A program made the translations under genes and the position numbers. Positions 1 to 12,275 of a stretch of DNA of 64,000 bases are shown in pieces. The stretch comes from Protopterus annectens. Lineage: Eukaryota > Chordata > Ceratodontiformes > Protopteridae. Each line of letters opens with the position of its first letter. Positions within the stretch are counted from its first letter, which is position 1. The notes under the pieces were generated by a model. It did not search any database and was not told the origin of the DNA. It saw only the letters and a list, made by a program, of their open reading frames with translations. The DNA lies in contig NC_056738.1 in the NCBI RefSeq assembly GCF_019279795.1, positions 406,695,245 to 406,759,244 of the forward strand, given 5' to 3'.

Positions 1-560
1 ACGGTTTATTCTGTGCACTTTATGATAAACTAACAACCTGATGTTTATTATTGATATATTTATTATTGACATATTTATTGTTTATTTTATTTCATATTTA
101 TTATGATAGATTCTTATATTCCCATAAATTAAAATCAAAATTAAAATTAAAATTAAAATTTAAATTTACAAATTTATAAATATTAAAATCTACTTAATGC
201 ACAACATATATTGACATAATGTATGTATATTGGTTCTTATACATTATTTATATTATACATATATATACATTTACATGAGTTGTACAAGTATTAACATACT
301 CCATATAATGGTGTTTGCTGCCTTCAAATCAAGCGAATACATAATATTCGTTTGTATTTCTTCAAGGTTTTTCTTTAAGAAATTTTTAGAACTCGCTAAT
401 GTGCAATTAATTGGATAATTGGTACCATTTATTGTTGGTTTGGTGGATATTTAAAGAAGTTCCATATCACAGTTTGTTGTTCTGAAGAAGTTCGTTATAC
501 GAACGAAACCTAGGTCGACGTTGTTTTATTTGTGTTTCAATAAACCTGTTTTTACGTTCA
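1..560 (+). mobile_element. 3' part of a Penelope-like element
   Basis: This AT-rich stretch has no convincing protein. It is assigned from its right part, where a hammerhead-like motif (478-520) is followed by an AATAAA signal near 540. That layout resembles the ends of the two Penelope-like copies at 56.5-61.0 kb, but the sequence differs, so it would be a separate family. Coding sequence, if any, lies outside the window. The left boundary is unknown, and it could instead be the end of another retroelement with the same motif. Confidence 0.4.
478..520 (+). ncRNA. Hammerhead ribozyme-like motif (type I, minimal stem III)
   Basis: Seen: core CTGAAGA at 482-488, a stem II hairpin GTTCGT-TAT-ACGAAC (490-504), then GAA (505-507), a three-pair stem III ACC-TA-GGT (508-515), a C at the cleavage position (516), and strands 478-481 and 517-520 able to form a four-pair stem I with two G-U pairs. 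Penelope-like elements are known to carry short hammerhead motifs with a tiny stem III. One unpaired A between the core and stem II departs from the textbook core. Self-cleavage is inferred, not shown. Confidence 0.5.
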
Positions 561-1050
561 TGGACCTTGGGAATTATCGTTTTTGAATTTTGGCAGCAAT
601 ACAGGAGTTCAACACTTACACTTTGACTGTGGTGCCTTCTATTCTCTATTTATAAAGCAGGAAATAACCCATATGTGATTGCAGCTGATAGGTGGGTTGA
701 GACTGTGTGCACAATTTCCTCAATGATATCTAACTTAAAAACTTTGGAAATTGCACATTTACGACATTTACTGTAGATACCAGGGCTATATATAATATCT
801 TTAGTGAGGATATGTCTGGAGAACTGGGCTTCAGAAATTCAGTGTTTGTATGAAATACTTCTTTACTGACTTATTCTGGTCACAAACTAAAACAACTGGG
901 TCAGATTAAGCTGTTTTGTACATATGAAAATGTACAATTTATTGCTTCATGCTGTGTCAATTCAGCAACTTAACATAGTGGGAAGGTCTGCATGTGAACA
1001 ACTGAATATTATAAAGCAAATCCACAGTGTGTGCTGCAGTATCAGTTTAC
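560..1050. other. No recognised feature
   Basis: Unique-looking sequence between the Penelope-like end and the first CR1 copy. I see no open frame, repeat or promoter that I can support. Confidence 0.4.
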
Positions 1051-3936
1051 TAGAAGATGCAGTGCAGCAACAAATCTCAAAATGCACTCAACTCGAGGCA
1101 CTCCTTAAAATGGAGAACATCGATATCTGTGCAGTGATTGAGACCTGGTTCAAGGCTCTAGAAAGCACCCCTGCATTACCAGGCTATAACACATACCACA
1201 CTTTTTGGCTATCTAACATGGACCAGAACACCAAAGGTGGAGGTGTGTCCATATTCATTAAGGATATCCACACCTCCAGGCTAGTTGCACAGTATAATGC
1301 ATCCAAGGTTATCCAAGTGCAACTAACTCTGGGCAAAACTGCAATCCAAATTGTAGCTTGCTACAGATCCCCCACCATGCTGCAGGATTCCCACTCCTCC
1401 TTTCTTGATATACTGGAAAATATTAGGGTTCAACCAAACACCCTAACAATGGGTGATTTCAACTACCCCACCATTAACTGGGAAAACTACTCATGTACCA
1501 AATCCTTTGCTCATCGCTTTCTGGAATTCATAAATTCCAATTCCCTAGATCAAGCTATCCACACCCCTACCAGGGGCAACAATATCTTAGACCTAGTCAT
1601 TACCAACATGAGTGACTGGTGTTCCACACCTGAAGTCAACTCCTCATTGGTCAGATCCGACCATAAGCTAATCACCCTAGATATCCGCATCCCAGCCCCC
1701 ACCCCCCATTAAGGAAACCACAGTAAAAAATTTCTCCAAAGCCAACTTCATGCTTCTCAAGACAGAAGTGGCGAACTTCATGACACCCATGCAGATGGAC
1801 AATACAGTTATGACTGTTGAATCCTACACAAATGGACTCTATAAGCACTTACACGAGTGCATGAATCGTGCTATCCCAAACAGAACCAAGACGCTATTCT
1901 CCAAAACAAGGAAGCCAATCTTGTGGTCCCCTGCCATAAACAAACTCTACAACAGAAGGAAGAAACTGTTGCAAAAGAGAGTAAAATTCCATGAGTGGAT
2001 GAGCTCCCTGGTCAGCCTCAGTAAGAAGCTGAGATTCCTTATAAGATCCTCCAAAGCTAGCTACGAAAACAAAATTGCCACTGATTCTATGGGCAACCAC
2101 AAAGCATTCTATAGCTATGTCAAGAATCTCAATGGCAACACCCAGATCTGCTCTGAGTTACAGCACAACGGCATGAAAATTACAGAACCAACTGATATTG
2201 CCAACATCCTGGCAGATAGGTTCAGTGCTAAATTTACCCCCTTCTCAGCCCCTAAAGGGCCCATATCTATACAGGAAGAATGCAGAGTCCATATAATCAC
2301 ATCTATGCAGGAAAAATCTGCACTCTCTAAAACCAAAAACATAGCATCCATGGGACCGGACAACATCCCAGGCTGCATTTTACACGAACTTCAGAACGAA
2401 CTGGCTCCCTCCCTAGGCACCATGTTCAATCATAGTCTCACATCAGGCTTTGTGCCCACTGAATGGCACACAGCAACAGTTATCCCACTCCACAAAGGGG
2501 GAGCCACCACTGATCCTGGGAACTATCACCCTATTAGCCTGACGAGCCTGGTCTGCGTGTCCCTGAACATATCATCATGGAATTCATAAACAAAGGCATT
2601 GGTAACCTCCAAACTCTGGACCCCACCCAGTTCAGGTTTGTGAAAGGCAGATCACGCCTTCTGAACCTGATTGACTTCTTTGAGGCAGTCACAAAAGCCG
2701 TAGACGAGGGTAAGGTGATTTGCACAGCCTATCTTGACATCACCAAGGCTTTCGACACCATCCTCCATTTCTGGAATTATAGCTAAACTCACTAAACTAG
2801 GTATAAATCCCTATGTCACGAGATGGGTAGCCAACTGGCTCACTGACAGAACCCACACTGTAAAAGTTGCAGACTCCAAATCTGACTTCAAACCAGTGAC
2901 AAGTGGAGTACCACAGGGTTCAGTCCTGGGATCTCTCCTGTTTGGTATCTACTTCTCTGAAGTACAGGCTAACACATAAGGTCTCTGCCTAATGAAGTTC
3001 GCAGATGACTGCAAACTAGGAGCCGTAGTCGAGTCCCCAAATGATGTGGACGTCCTATAGAAGGCCCTCACTGAGACAGATGCATGGTGTCAGAGCCATG
3101 GCCTCAAGCTCAATGCCAAAAAGTGCATTGTCATCCCCTTTGGTAAAAACTCTGTACCCATGAACTACCACATAAACGGCAGTCTACTTAATGCCGAATG
3201 TGTGATAAGAGACCTTGGGACCCAGGTGGGCAGTAGTCTCTCCTTTGATAATCACATCGCCACAGTAGTCAGGAAACCCTTCTATGTGGCACACCTCATC
3301 ACAAAAGGGTTCTCATCCAGGAAAAAGAGTTCATTGTTCCCCTCTACTCGGCACTCATTAGACCCATTATAGAGTACAACTCCCCTTTTGGAATGTACCT
3401 CACAAGACATCTGCAGCAGCTGGAAATGCCACAGAAGTACCTCACAAAGAGGATTACTGGCCTCAAACAGATGCCCTACACTGACTGTGTCAACAAATTC
3501 CAGCTTTACTCTGTAGCATATCGCCTACTCCGAGGAGATCTCTGCCTAACCTATAAAGCTATGTTAAACCCAGAGCTGTTGGACATGCTACACCTAAAGA
3601 AATCCCAATCCCTCCGAGCTACACACTCTAGGGACCTAAACCTTGTCACCACAATAAACAGGACATACTGGAGGGATAGATTCCTGTCCCAGAGACTTCC
3701 TATACTCTGGAACAAGCTACCCATCTATGTCAAGCAAGGTTCCTCGTTAACACTCTTCAAGAAAAATCTTGATGAGTGGATGGGAAATAGGAAATACACC
3801 CAGGGGATCACTTCTGTGGCTCTGCTCGACAGGGGCACAGGAAATTAACTTTCTTGGGTGGCATAAGCCAGGGAACCTTGTTGGCTAGGCTTACTTAGGC
3901 CCTTGGGCTGATAGCCTAGTACCTACCTATGAACAG
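1050..3936 (+). mobile_element. CR1-clade LINE copy, ORF2 only, damaged
   Basis: A 5'-truncated CR1-type non-LTR retrotransposon covering ORF2 and the 3' UTR. The endonuclease part (about 1,090-1,712) shows the blocks IDICAVIETWF, GDFNYPTINWE and RSDHKLITLDI. Reverse transcriptase follows in pieces: 1,750-2,589 with HKGGATTDPGNY, 2,577-2,786 with FVKGRSR and AYLDITKAFDT, 2,734-2,979 with TSGVPQGSVLG. The C-terminal CR1 part is at 3,160-3,848. At least five frame changes or stops separate these pieces, so it is inactive. The 3' end has the family hairpin (GGCTAGGC...AGCCTAG) and a partial octamer tail CCTATGAAC. It is close in sequence to the copy at 26-32 kb. Confidence 0.93.
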
Positions 3937-4500
3937 ACAATGACTTGCAGAGACAATTGGTTGCAAAGTCACAGTGTCAGTAATTCTCACAGTCACAGCA
4001 CATGTTTACAGAGACAATTATTTGCAGGTTTGAGAAGTACAAACTGTAAAGCCTCAGGAATACAGAATGGCATGCAAAGATGTGGGACACAAAGCTTAAT
4101 CAGAAAATTAAATTCATATGTTGCATTTGATATTTTTGAGCAGTATGCTGATTCATTTATCGTATGACAAGTTAATATCAGAATTTCTTCACCATCCTGA
4201 AAATGACTTAAAGAGTTACAAGTCTTGAGAAATGGGATTCTGACAGGATTGCTAAAACAGTTCCATTACTAGTTCATTACTAGTTCATGTCTACTCTACT
4301 CAGCAAGATGAAATTTATGTATCATAAGGACTTGTGCTCACATTCAACAAAGTGACAGTGCAAAAGCAACTACATACGTTCATGTTGGATAGAATGGAAA
4401 AAAAAAACATAAAAGTCGTTATATTAAAAAAATAAATAGATAACTTCAGACGATACAGTTCAGCAGAGAAGCACATTCTTGTTTATTGCAGAGAACACGC
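3937..4500. other. No recognised feature
   Basis: Spacer between the CR1 tail and a SINE. I see only short A runs and no supported gene. Confidence 0.4.
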
Positions 4501-4504
4501 ATAG

Positions 4505-4838
4505 GGCGGCCACAGTGGTACAGCAGTTAGTGTTGCTACCTCACAGCAAGAGGTTCTCCAGTTCGATTCTCAGCTGGGGTGCCTTCTGTGCGGAGTCTGC
4601 ATATCCTCCCTGCAGTCACATGGGTTTCCTCTGGGTGCTTTAGCTTCCTCTCAAAGACATGCTGCAGGTGGATTGGACACTCTAAACTGACCCTAGGTCT
4701 GAGTGCGTGTGTATGCCTTCTGTGGAAGGTTAGGCACTGGGCTGGCAACTCGACACTGAAAACTCCACTGCCGTTCTGCAGACTGTTGTTCTGTTGTGGT
4801 GACCCCTAATGGAAAAAGCTGAAAGGAAAAGAAAGAGA
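4505..4838 (+). mobile_element. tRNA-derived SINE, near full length
   Basis: The head has a pol III A box (GTGGTACAGCAGTTAG, about 4,515-4,531) and B box (AGTTCGATTCT, about 4,559-4,569). The middle holds the segment GGGTTTCCTCTGGGTGCTTT common to several vertebrate tRNA-SINEs. The tail, GGTGACCCCTAATGG and GCTGAAAG, closely matches the end of the RTE-like LINE at 48.5 kb, so that LINE type probably mobilises it. Related copies are at 54,598-54,652 and 62,612-62,837. Confidence 0.85.
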
Positions 4839-6015
4839 TTGCATAGAACTCATGTACACGGGAGACAAAGCAATCAAGGTCTCATCTCCCAGAAATAAGA
4901 AGCTTCATTATTTTATATTATTTTAATTCTAGACTTTATAATTTGTATCTATTAAACTATAACCCAAACCAATTACAAATAAATGTCTTTGCATTATATT
5001 TGCTAGCAAAGCATCTGCCGACCCTTTATCTGTACTTTTCCATATTAGGCACAGGTTCCGAATTCCACGCTGGAGCATTCTATGCTGGCACTAGCCATGT
5101 TAACACTTTTCACATTGGCAGGAAATAAATCATCAAAAACAGGTTAAAACTAAGAGGAATCCATACAGAAACAGAATAAATTTCAAAATGGAATAATCAA
5201 TAAACATTTTTGCACCTTTACACTTCTCCTGTCAGAATAGTTACATGTAAACAAAAGGCATGCAACATTTTCTTTTGGCTTGGAATGTCCAGAGAGATTG
5301 AACTAATGGTAAAACCTGTCAAGGCTGTAATGTACCATAAAAGCAACTGCAAAGATGCAGTGATCTCTCACGAAATTCCCGAGTAAAGCTGCTTCTGATC
5401 TGTTGTAGTTTAAGGAAAGTATCTTTTGTTGACTATTACTCTGGTACCACAAAGTCTTCAAGTTGCAAGATAACTCATCACAAATTATCATAACATTAAT
5501 GAAGTCAACTTTTTGTCTTGATGAGATATCCCTGACATACTCATCATGGCTAATGGCCCACAGTCTGTAAGAATACATAGATTTTGTCACAACACTGAGA
5601 ACTTCAACAAATCATAGCTTCACCAAGATACCCACAGTCTAATGGTCAAACTGAGCCAGTTTTCCACACAGTGATGAATATCATGAAAAAGTGTGTTGTC
5701 AGATCAAAGCAAGACAATTGTCTTACCTTGCTCTTTTCAAGTACACTGAATTGCTGAAGGAAACCACATACGTAAAATTATACAATGAAATGGAGGGCAT
5801 GCAAACTTCATACAGAAAAAGCTACAGTGAAGAACTTAACCAAGGCACTGAGAAATTGCAATGCTTTTCACTGTGCCATTATGCCAAAGAGCTTTCTTTT
5901 TTTTTTTATTATTCCCGATATAGCTGCCCATATTTGTGCGTGTTTGCGTGGGTTTGCCCATTGCTTAGCTACAGTTAGCAGTTTAGACATTGAAGAGGAT
6001 AATAAGAAACCCATA
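4839..6015. other. No recognised feature
   Basis: AT-rich spacer. The short open frames here have no domain, codon bias or splice context that I can recognise. Confidence 0.4.
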
Positions 6016-6021
6016 TGCAAA

Positions 6022-6102
6022 TTAAGCAAAATAGCAATAGCGTAGTGGTAGAGCCTTCACACAAAGAGGAGGCATTCCCGGTTCGAGTCCCACCACTCCC
6101 CT
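6022..6102 (+). mobile_element. tRNA-like SINE head or tRNA pseudogene
   Basis: TAGCGTAGTGGTAGAGC (A box, D-arm-like) and GGTTCGAGTCCC (B box) are spaced as in a tRNA. The acceptor and T stems do not pair properly, so this is not a working tRNA gene. It may be a SINE head; no body was identified downstream. Confidence 0.45.
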
Positions 6103-6446
6103 TTCTATTTTCTGTTGGAAATCTGTACATAAAAATAATACCTGACATTTATCATTTAAATTTTAGTAAAAAGCATTGAAATGGCCTATGTAGTAGTGAA
6201 TAAATTATATGATTTATTATCAAGACTTCTTCAAAAAGACATGTTTCATAAGTATGAGCAACCATTTTCACTTCCTTTATATACATTAGTTCTAGCAGGC
6301 CACTTAAATTAACAACAGTTCTTTTCCAATAGTAAAGTGTGAACAAGCAGGGTGCTGTGTGCATTTTCATTAACATTACAATCGCAGTTACATAAGGTAA
6401 ATTAGTCAGCCAGTAATAGCCTTGTGGTGCCTTGTGCATACTAAAA

Positions 6447-6540
6447 GGGATTGTGTGCAAAAAGGGATCGTGTGCAAAAAAGGGGATTGTGTGCAAAAAG
6501 AGATTGTGTGCAAAAAGGGACTGTGTGAAAAAAAAAAAAA
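6447..6540 (+). repeat. Minisatellite, about 17-19-bp unit, five copies
   Basis: Five consecutive copies of a unit like GGGATTGTGTGCAAAAA, ending in a poly-A run. Length differs mainly in the A run. Open frames read on the opposite strand here are artefacts of the repeat. Confidence 0.85.
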
Positions 6541-7157
6541 AATTTATGGGGGAACCGGGAAGGATGACAGTCATGCTGTGATGATTCTAATATAAACACG
6601 TAACTTATGAGTCTTTGCCTCCAAAGGTAAGTAAAGAAGGGAACGGAGGAAGGTGGAGGAGTCAGGTAGATAGTCCTACTATGCTTTGGTATCGGTGTGT
6701 GTGTAGAGAAATGTGTGGGTATGCCACCTGATGGGGGAGTGGGAGGAATGCGGTGTGGACTTGAGGGGGGACTGGTAGGGGCCGCCCATGACAAGGAGCA
6801 TATGAATGACAGAGTGTCCCTGAAGACTGTCAGTGCGGATGGAAACACATTATATTCACTTGCACAATTGTAAATCCATAAACACATTAAATCTACTTGC
6901 ACAATTCTTCAAACCCTCTTGCACAGTTCTTCAAACCCTATCACATTTCAATCTCTATACCATTTAAGTGCACATTTAATGTTCAGTGTCTCGTTGAAAC
7001 CTGGATAGACATCAGCTCTCAGTTCTATCTGCCATTTTAATTCCCGGACTTGCAGGAATGTGTCCATGTCCCCTACAAATTCTGTTATTTTTTCCAGCAC
7101 TGTGAATTTGAATCCTGTGAAGTTTGGGCAAATAGCACTGTGTTTAGCCAAGGCATT

Positions 7158-7160
<3 letters not shown>
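6541..7160. other. No recognised feature
   Basis: Spacer between the minisatellite and a (TA)n tract. No supported gene or element was seen. Confidence 0.35.

Positions 7161-7204
<44 letters not shown>
7161..7204. repeat. (TA)n microsatellite
   Basis: An almost pure AT dinucleotide tract of about 44 bp. Confidence 0.95.
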
Positions 7205-7207
<3 letters not shown>

Positions 7208-7254
7208 AAAGTGAAATGGTTATGCATACTGATGGATGCATAAGTAACGTATCT

Positions 7255-7692
7255 TAAGCAATGTGAAGCATTGCTAAGCAAAGTTTACCAGTATTAAGCA
7301 TATTTAAATATAATTGCTCGTAGCTAAGCACTGCTTTAACTAGCGCAATAGCTTTGTGCGGAGCTGCGCATCGTGCAAACGAGTGCAAACAGAAGATGTT
7401 TGTGTGTAGCTGCACACCGCGCTAACCAGCGCAACGTCAGGCAACGGTTGGCAATGTCGGGCAACACAGAGCAACATCGGGCAATGTAGAGCAACGTAGA
7501 GCAATGTTGGGCAATGTAGAGCAACGTAGAGCAACATCGGGCAACGTCGGGCAAAGTTGAGCAAAGTCAGTAAAACACAGCCACACCTCCTAACCGGTCT
7601 GGCCAGTTGTAAAATAAAAAGCAATGACAGGCCTTGAATCCGGGATACTGTGCATCATAATCACAGTACTGAAACGCTAAGCCATGACAGCT
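7255..7692 (-). repeat. tRNA-headed decamer-array repeat, copy 1
   Basis: On the minus strand this reads tRNA-like head, T-rich linker, then array. The head (7,624-7,691) has an A box TCATGGCTTAG and a B box GGATTCAAGGC. The array at 7,431-7,570 is 14 consecutive 10-mers, every one starting GCAA on the plus strand. Past the array, TTAAGCA and GCTAAGCA motifs continue to about 7,255. Homologous to copy 3 at 25.6-25.9 kb in opposite orientation. It lies directly upstream of the first Myb-like gene. It could be a SINE-like element or a subterminal region of a Harbinger element. Confidence 0.75.
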
Positions 7693-7784
7693 TTTCATAA
7701 GCATGCACTTTCAACACACACATACATATCAATGGAAGTTTACCCATTGCTAAGCAGGTGTGCCTTCAGCTGAGTTTTTTCAAA

Positions 7785-7830
7785 ACTGGCCAATCACAAA
7801 TAAGTGTGGGAAATGATGCATATTTAAGCT
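7785..7830 (+). promoter_or_regulatory. Candidate pol II promoter of Myb-like gene 1
   Basis: A CCAAT box (GGCCAATCAC, 7,788-7,797) stands about 30 bp before a TATA-like TATTTAAG (7,821-7,828). The start codon follows at 7,885. The spacing fits a short 5' UTR. The transcription start is not determined. Confidence 0.5.
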
Positions 7831-7884
7831 CCATAGGCGGTAATACTTGCCATAACTGGTTGTAGCTCCCATCTGCAGGCAGCA

Positions 7885-9713
7885 ATGGCTGGTGCTGGAG
7901 AGGGCTCTCGTTTTCGAGCGCAACGTTGGGGCACTGAGGAGTCAAAAGTAATGGTTTGGCTCCTTGTCCATAATCATGAGGATAGACTCCTGCGGGGCCA
8001 GTACCAGGGCACCCAATACAAAGCGGAAGCCTGGGACTGTCTAGCTCATGAACTCACCAGTGCCACAGGTGTCCCTCGGACTGGTGAGCAGGTCAGACAC
8101 CACCACGCAGACCTGAAGAGACGCAAGGCGGGTCAACTGGACCAGTGGATCCAGGAGGCCCGTGAGATGGAAAATGCCCCACTACTGAGTAAGTAGCCAT
8201 GGAATAAAGTATGTAAGAATTGCTATTCTAGTCTATACTATGGATAGGTATGTCTCAATATCACTTCATTGACTTCACAGCTGAAGGTGTCCATGTTGCG
8301 AATCAGCAAGCCTATGCAGATAGGCTGCTAAGGCTGCACCACCAGGCAGGTTAGTAATTATCCAGTTTGTACTGTTATGTATAATAAATGAGAGAGCCTG
8401 AAAAAGTGTTTTAACACAATAAATAAAGGTATAATAATTCTCTAATAATTATTCTGCATGTACTGTTATATAAAATAAACGAGAGAGCCTCTAGAAAAGT
8501 GTTATAAGTCTTTAATAAAGGTATAATTCCTGGAGTGTGTCTGTGTCATTTTCTTTGATATGTTGTTGTACACTTGCATTATAGAAATAGTACTGTTGTA
8601 TTAAGTGCTGTTAACACACAGTTGGGTAGGCCTATATAAAGTGGATGAAGGGAGTGCCAGTAGCTTTTAAGCATATTTACAGTCCTCAACTGTTGGTTCA
8701 TGCCCAGCATGTACAGGTTAATCTGGCACATGAGTAGCTTGGTATCGTGTTCCCCAGAAATGTCATTGTGCTGGCAGAAATGTGGGGAGCTGTTAACATA
8801 TAACTGATAATTTCACCTAAACATATTTAGATAAGTATAGGAAAGTAGAGCTGTCAGTGTACCATCTCAGCAGTAGTGTGTCTGAGCAACTCACAAAATA
8901 TGTAGCAGTGACATCTGCATCCCGGACAGTTTGTATGTCAGATACAGCCCATGTATGTAAAGATCTAGCAAAACCCATTTCCCAATTTAAGGACAATTGG
9001 GTAGTGTAATAATACATGTAGGGGACATATAACTGCAGTTAATAAGAATGTAGTGTAAACTAGAAGGATATACAAGTTGTTAATGGAGCTATCGTTTTCC
9101 ACCCTACTGTATGTGCATAAAAATGCAATTCCACACCTCAATGGGTATGTCTAATCTCAAAATGTTTGTTGGGACATATGTCCTATTGGTTTATAAATAT
9201 CTGCATTTATTTTGATGCATGTGCCCTGTTCAAATACCACAATATTGGTGGCCTGTTGCCATCAATTAAACCTGCATGCTGTTGTAATGTCCACTGTTGT
9301 TCTATATATGCATGTGTCATGCTTGCTGTTCAACTGTTGGAATTCTGGTGTGTTGGGTTAATGAGAATACTTCTGCATGCTGTTATAACTAATTGAGAAT
9401 GCTGTTGACTGTTACTAACCCATATTTTCATTAAATCCTCCTCAACATAGAACGTATGGGAAGGCCGGTCTCAGCGGACCCACCTATCCCACCTCAGCTG
9501 GTGATGGCACCTGGCACCAGCAGGTCCGGTGCCCAGCCTGGGACTTCCTCCTCCGTTGGCCCTGTGCCACCTTCGGGTGGAAGCGCTGCAGGGGATTGGG
9601 CTTGTCCCCCCCATACAAGCGTGGGTGGAGGAGGGCCACCTATCACCCTCCGAATGGTCCGGGCTGTGGTGCGTAGGGAGATCGAGCGTTCTGTCGCTGA
9701 TCCTCTATGCTAG
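7885..9713 (+). CDS. Myb/SANT-like protein of a Harbinger element, three exons
   Basis: Proposed exons are 7,885-8,188, 8,281-8,349 and 9,451-9,713, giving 211 residues. Donors GTAAGT and GTTAGT and acceptors TTCACAG and CAACATAG are in the sequence; both introns are phase 1 and the frame stays open across both joins. Residues 8-80 form a Myb/SANT-like domain starting FRAQRWGTEES with a recognition-helix region RTGEQVRHHHADLKRR. A Pro/Gly/Ser-rich linker follows, then a short basic helix (LRMVRAVVRREIER). In PIF/Harbinger transposons such proteins bind subterminal DNA and bring the transposase to the nucleus; that role is inferred here. The start has a fair Kozak context. It shares RTxEQVRHH with the second Myb-like gene. 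Confidence 0.72.
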
Positions 9714-10350
9714 CTTGAGGCATGAGTGGCGTGACTCATGAGTGAGCCTGCCCCTCCTACACAGCCTCCAGCACAGCCACCCTCTGGGCTGTGAAGGTGC
9801 AGTGGTGACTGCCCATGGGTGGGGATCTCAGTTCCACTGTTGCCATCTGTGGGCTCACGGGCTTGTGATTTCCAAACATCCTTCCTCATCAATGGTGTTC
9901 ACCCACCACATGTGTCATATTCCGCCCCTGTATGCATCTTGTTTGTCTTGTCTGTTTACCTCCCCAACCTACCTCCTCAAATATACCTACTTCCCCTACC
10001 TCACATTCCACTCTCACCTGAAAAAAAAGGGCAATCTGCTCCCAGAAAAAAATTTACGCCCCATACATAGCTGCCCATTTTGCACACATGTCCGCTGGGC
10101 ACATAAACTGATATTTAATTGGCAGTACAACATACTTTGTTTTCCTCACCCCTCTCTCAGGGGTGGAAGGTTTCATATTTCCCTCCAAATTTATTGCATA
10201 TGCACAGCTGTTGCTGTTAAAGAAATGGGCAGCTATGGACCTTCCCTACACCCGTCCTATACATCCCGAGCTGTTTTCCCTACTGTCATTCCTCTTTGTG
10301 CCCCTTTTTCACCACTTTCCTATCTCCCCATTTTCTTTTCTTTCAAAGAA

Positions 10351-10600
10351 ATGAGCACGGGGGTTAGCGGGAGTAAGCACTATTAAGCAGTAGTTAGCGG
10401 GTTTGAGCGAGTGTGCGCTTAGCTAAGCATCGCTAAGCATCACGCAAACCCGCTTACAACTCCTTAAAAGTGCCTTAGTCACTCTGTATGTCAGGGCCCT
10501 TGTTCTGCTCAGCAGCAAAATAAAACGCCTCTGTCAGTCTCGGACCTTGGACACACTAGACTGCATGAAGTACCACTAAGCCACGGTAGACATACAACAA
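10351..10600 (-). repeat. tRNA-headed decamer-array repeat, copy 2
   Basis: The array at 10,351-10,450 has ten 10-bp units, most with AGC at a fixed place (for example TATTAAGCAG, CGCTAAGCAT). On the minus strand a degenerate tRNA-like head lies upstream (about 10,480-10,590), with A box GTGGCTTAGTGG and a weak B box GGTCCGAGACT. Same orientation as copy 1, and located just after the first Myb-like gene. Confidence 0.65.
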
Positions 10601-12080
10601 GTTGGTGCTGAAATAAATATATCATGCATCAGAATGAGTGAATGTAAAGGAAAAATAGGAATGCCATAACACAAAACTTGTTCTGTGGAACTTTACCAGC
10701 AGTTGTTGTGGAATTACATTACATGACTGTGATAAGAGAACCAGCCATTCTAGCAGGAAATAATGTTACAGCAGCACTTTACAACCCACACACAGTATCA
10801 TAGCAGGACAAACAGTGGCATATCTGATTAGGGCAGAGGACATACATCCCAACTGTGACTACTTTTCTGGGATGTCCCTGATTTTGAAACATATGTTAGC
10901 TGTGTCCCTCTGAATCCCTCTGAAAAGTACTGATGTTAGGCAGAAAGGTGGGGTATTACACTTAATGAATAATGACAGTAATAAGAGTTAGACACTGCTT
11001 GTACTTTAGAAAATGTGTAGTAATCCATATGCACTGGTTCTCTCAAAGTCTCCACTTACTGTCTCTATTATTTTGAAGGTGTACCTCACTTTTACCTACC
11101 TTTCCCTGACTCTGTTCAAATATGTACCTGAGTGTATCAGAGGCCTGGCAGAGGCAGAAACACACAGGCATATCAGCTTTACTGCTGTTACACACTGTGC
11201 AAATAGCTTTGGAAGGGGTTCCACAAGCATACCCTTATGTAGGAGTACAACACTAAAATACCAAAGGATGTAACCATGTACTGGTAGCAACTGACTGCAA
11301 CAATGCCATTGTACCAGTGCTGAAAAGACCTGTGCATTGCACAGACAAAGAATAACAGGCTAACATCTGGCTACCATATGGATAGGTCCACAGTTGGGAG
11401 CTATGCAGACAGACTACTTGCCTTGATAAACTAACAGGTACACAGCAACCCTTTAAGTCCAGCAAGATAACATTCACACAATAATACATAATGCTGTATG
11501 TACGTCTGCATCCCTAACCAAATGTACAATATACCTGTGTGTTCAGGGTCTACCAAGGATGTAGGTAGGCAGACTCAGTACTGAAACTGTCCAGTTTTCA
11601 TGAGCAGCCTGTGCTAATGTCAACACTAAAAAAGCACAAACTGTTCAGAAGTGAGTACATTAATATTCACAGTATAGCAGTTCACAAACAGTTCATGTGC
11701 CAAAAGAATACATCTCAATAACTACTTTTGTATGGCAGTTAATTGTATAAGTAGAAAAGAAACTACATACTCCCATGTATCTTGTGTTAGCATTTGCAGG
11801 GGTGAGTACAATTCTACACTGACAAGTGTGAACTGGAAGTGGCAACATTCAGGTCTGAGTACAACATTTAAATCACTAGCTACACCCCTAGCTTCAGATA
11901 TAAGAACTATACCAACCTTCTGACTTAAACAACGGTGTCCACAGCAAACAAGTATGAGCCCCACTTTGGAAAGCTGAAAGGGCTACGCCTACCTGACTTA
12001 GCAATTTATAGCATTGGGTTGCTATGACAGTGAGTACTGCAATTACCGCACAGCAGACTGTATACAATTACCAAATGGTG
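10601..12080. other. No recognised coding feature
   Basis: Sequence between repeat copy 2 and the candidate promoter of the second Myb-like gene. Open frames are short and lack recognisable domains. It may be non-coding Harbinger sequence. Confidence 0.35.
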
Positions 12081-12275
12081 GCCACCAATTGGTGCAGAGG
12101 CCATCACATGCACATGTGCAGATACCTATAAAAGCAGGCGTACTTGCTGCCCACACAGGCAATCACTACATTGCAGACACTGACAGAGAGAGAGAGAGAG
12201 AGACATTAACAGCAAAAGCAAACTCAAAAGCAAAAGGAAAATTAAATTAATAATACCAACACATACAAAGGAAAG
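12080..12275 (+). promoter_or_regulatory. Candidate promoter and non-coding first exon of Myb-like gene 2
   Basis: A CCAAT box (12,085-12,089), an E-box-like CACATGTG (about 12,110), and TATAAAA (12,127-12,133) are followed by an A-rich leader and a donor AAAG|GTATGT (exon end 12,275). The first good acceptor before the Myb-like coding start is TTGTCTTCCAG at 15,133. The link between the two is inference; the leader also contains a (GA)n run at 12,185-12,203. Confidence 0.4.

Noticed and set aside
6022-6102. Functional tRNA gene
   Set aside because: A and B boxes are good, but acceptor and T stems do not pair.
7431-7570. CRISPR array
   Set aside because: Units of 10 bp without spacers, in a vertebrate context; it is a simple tandem array.
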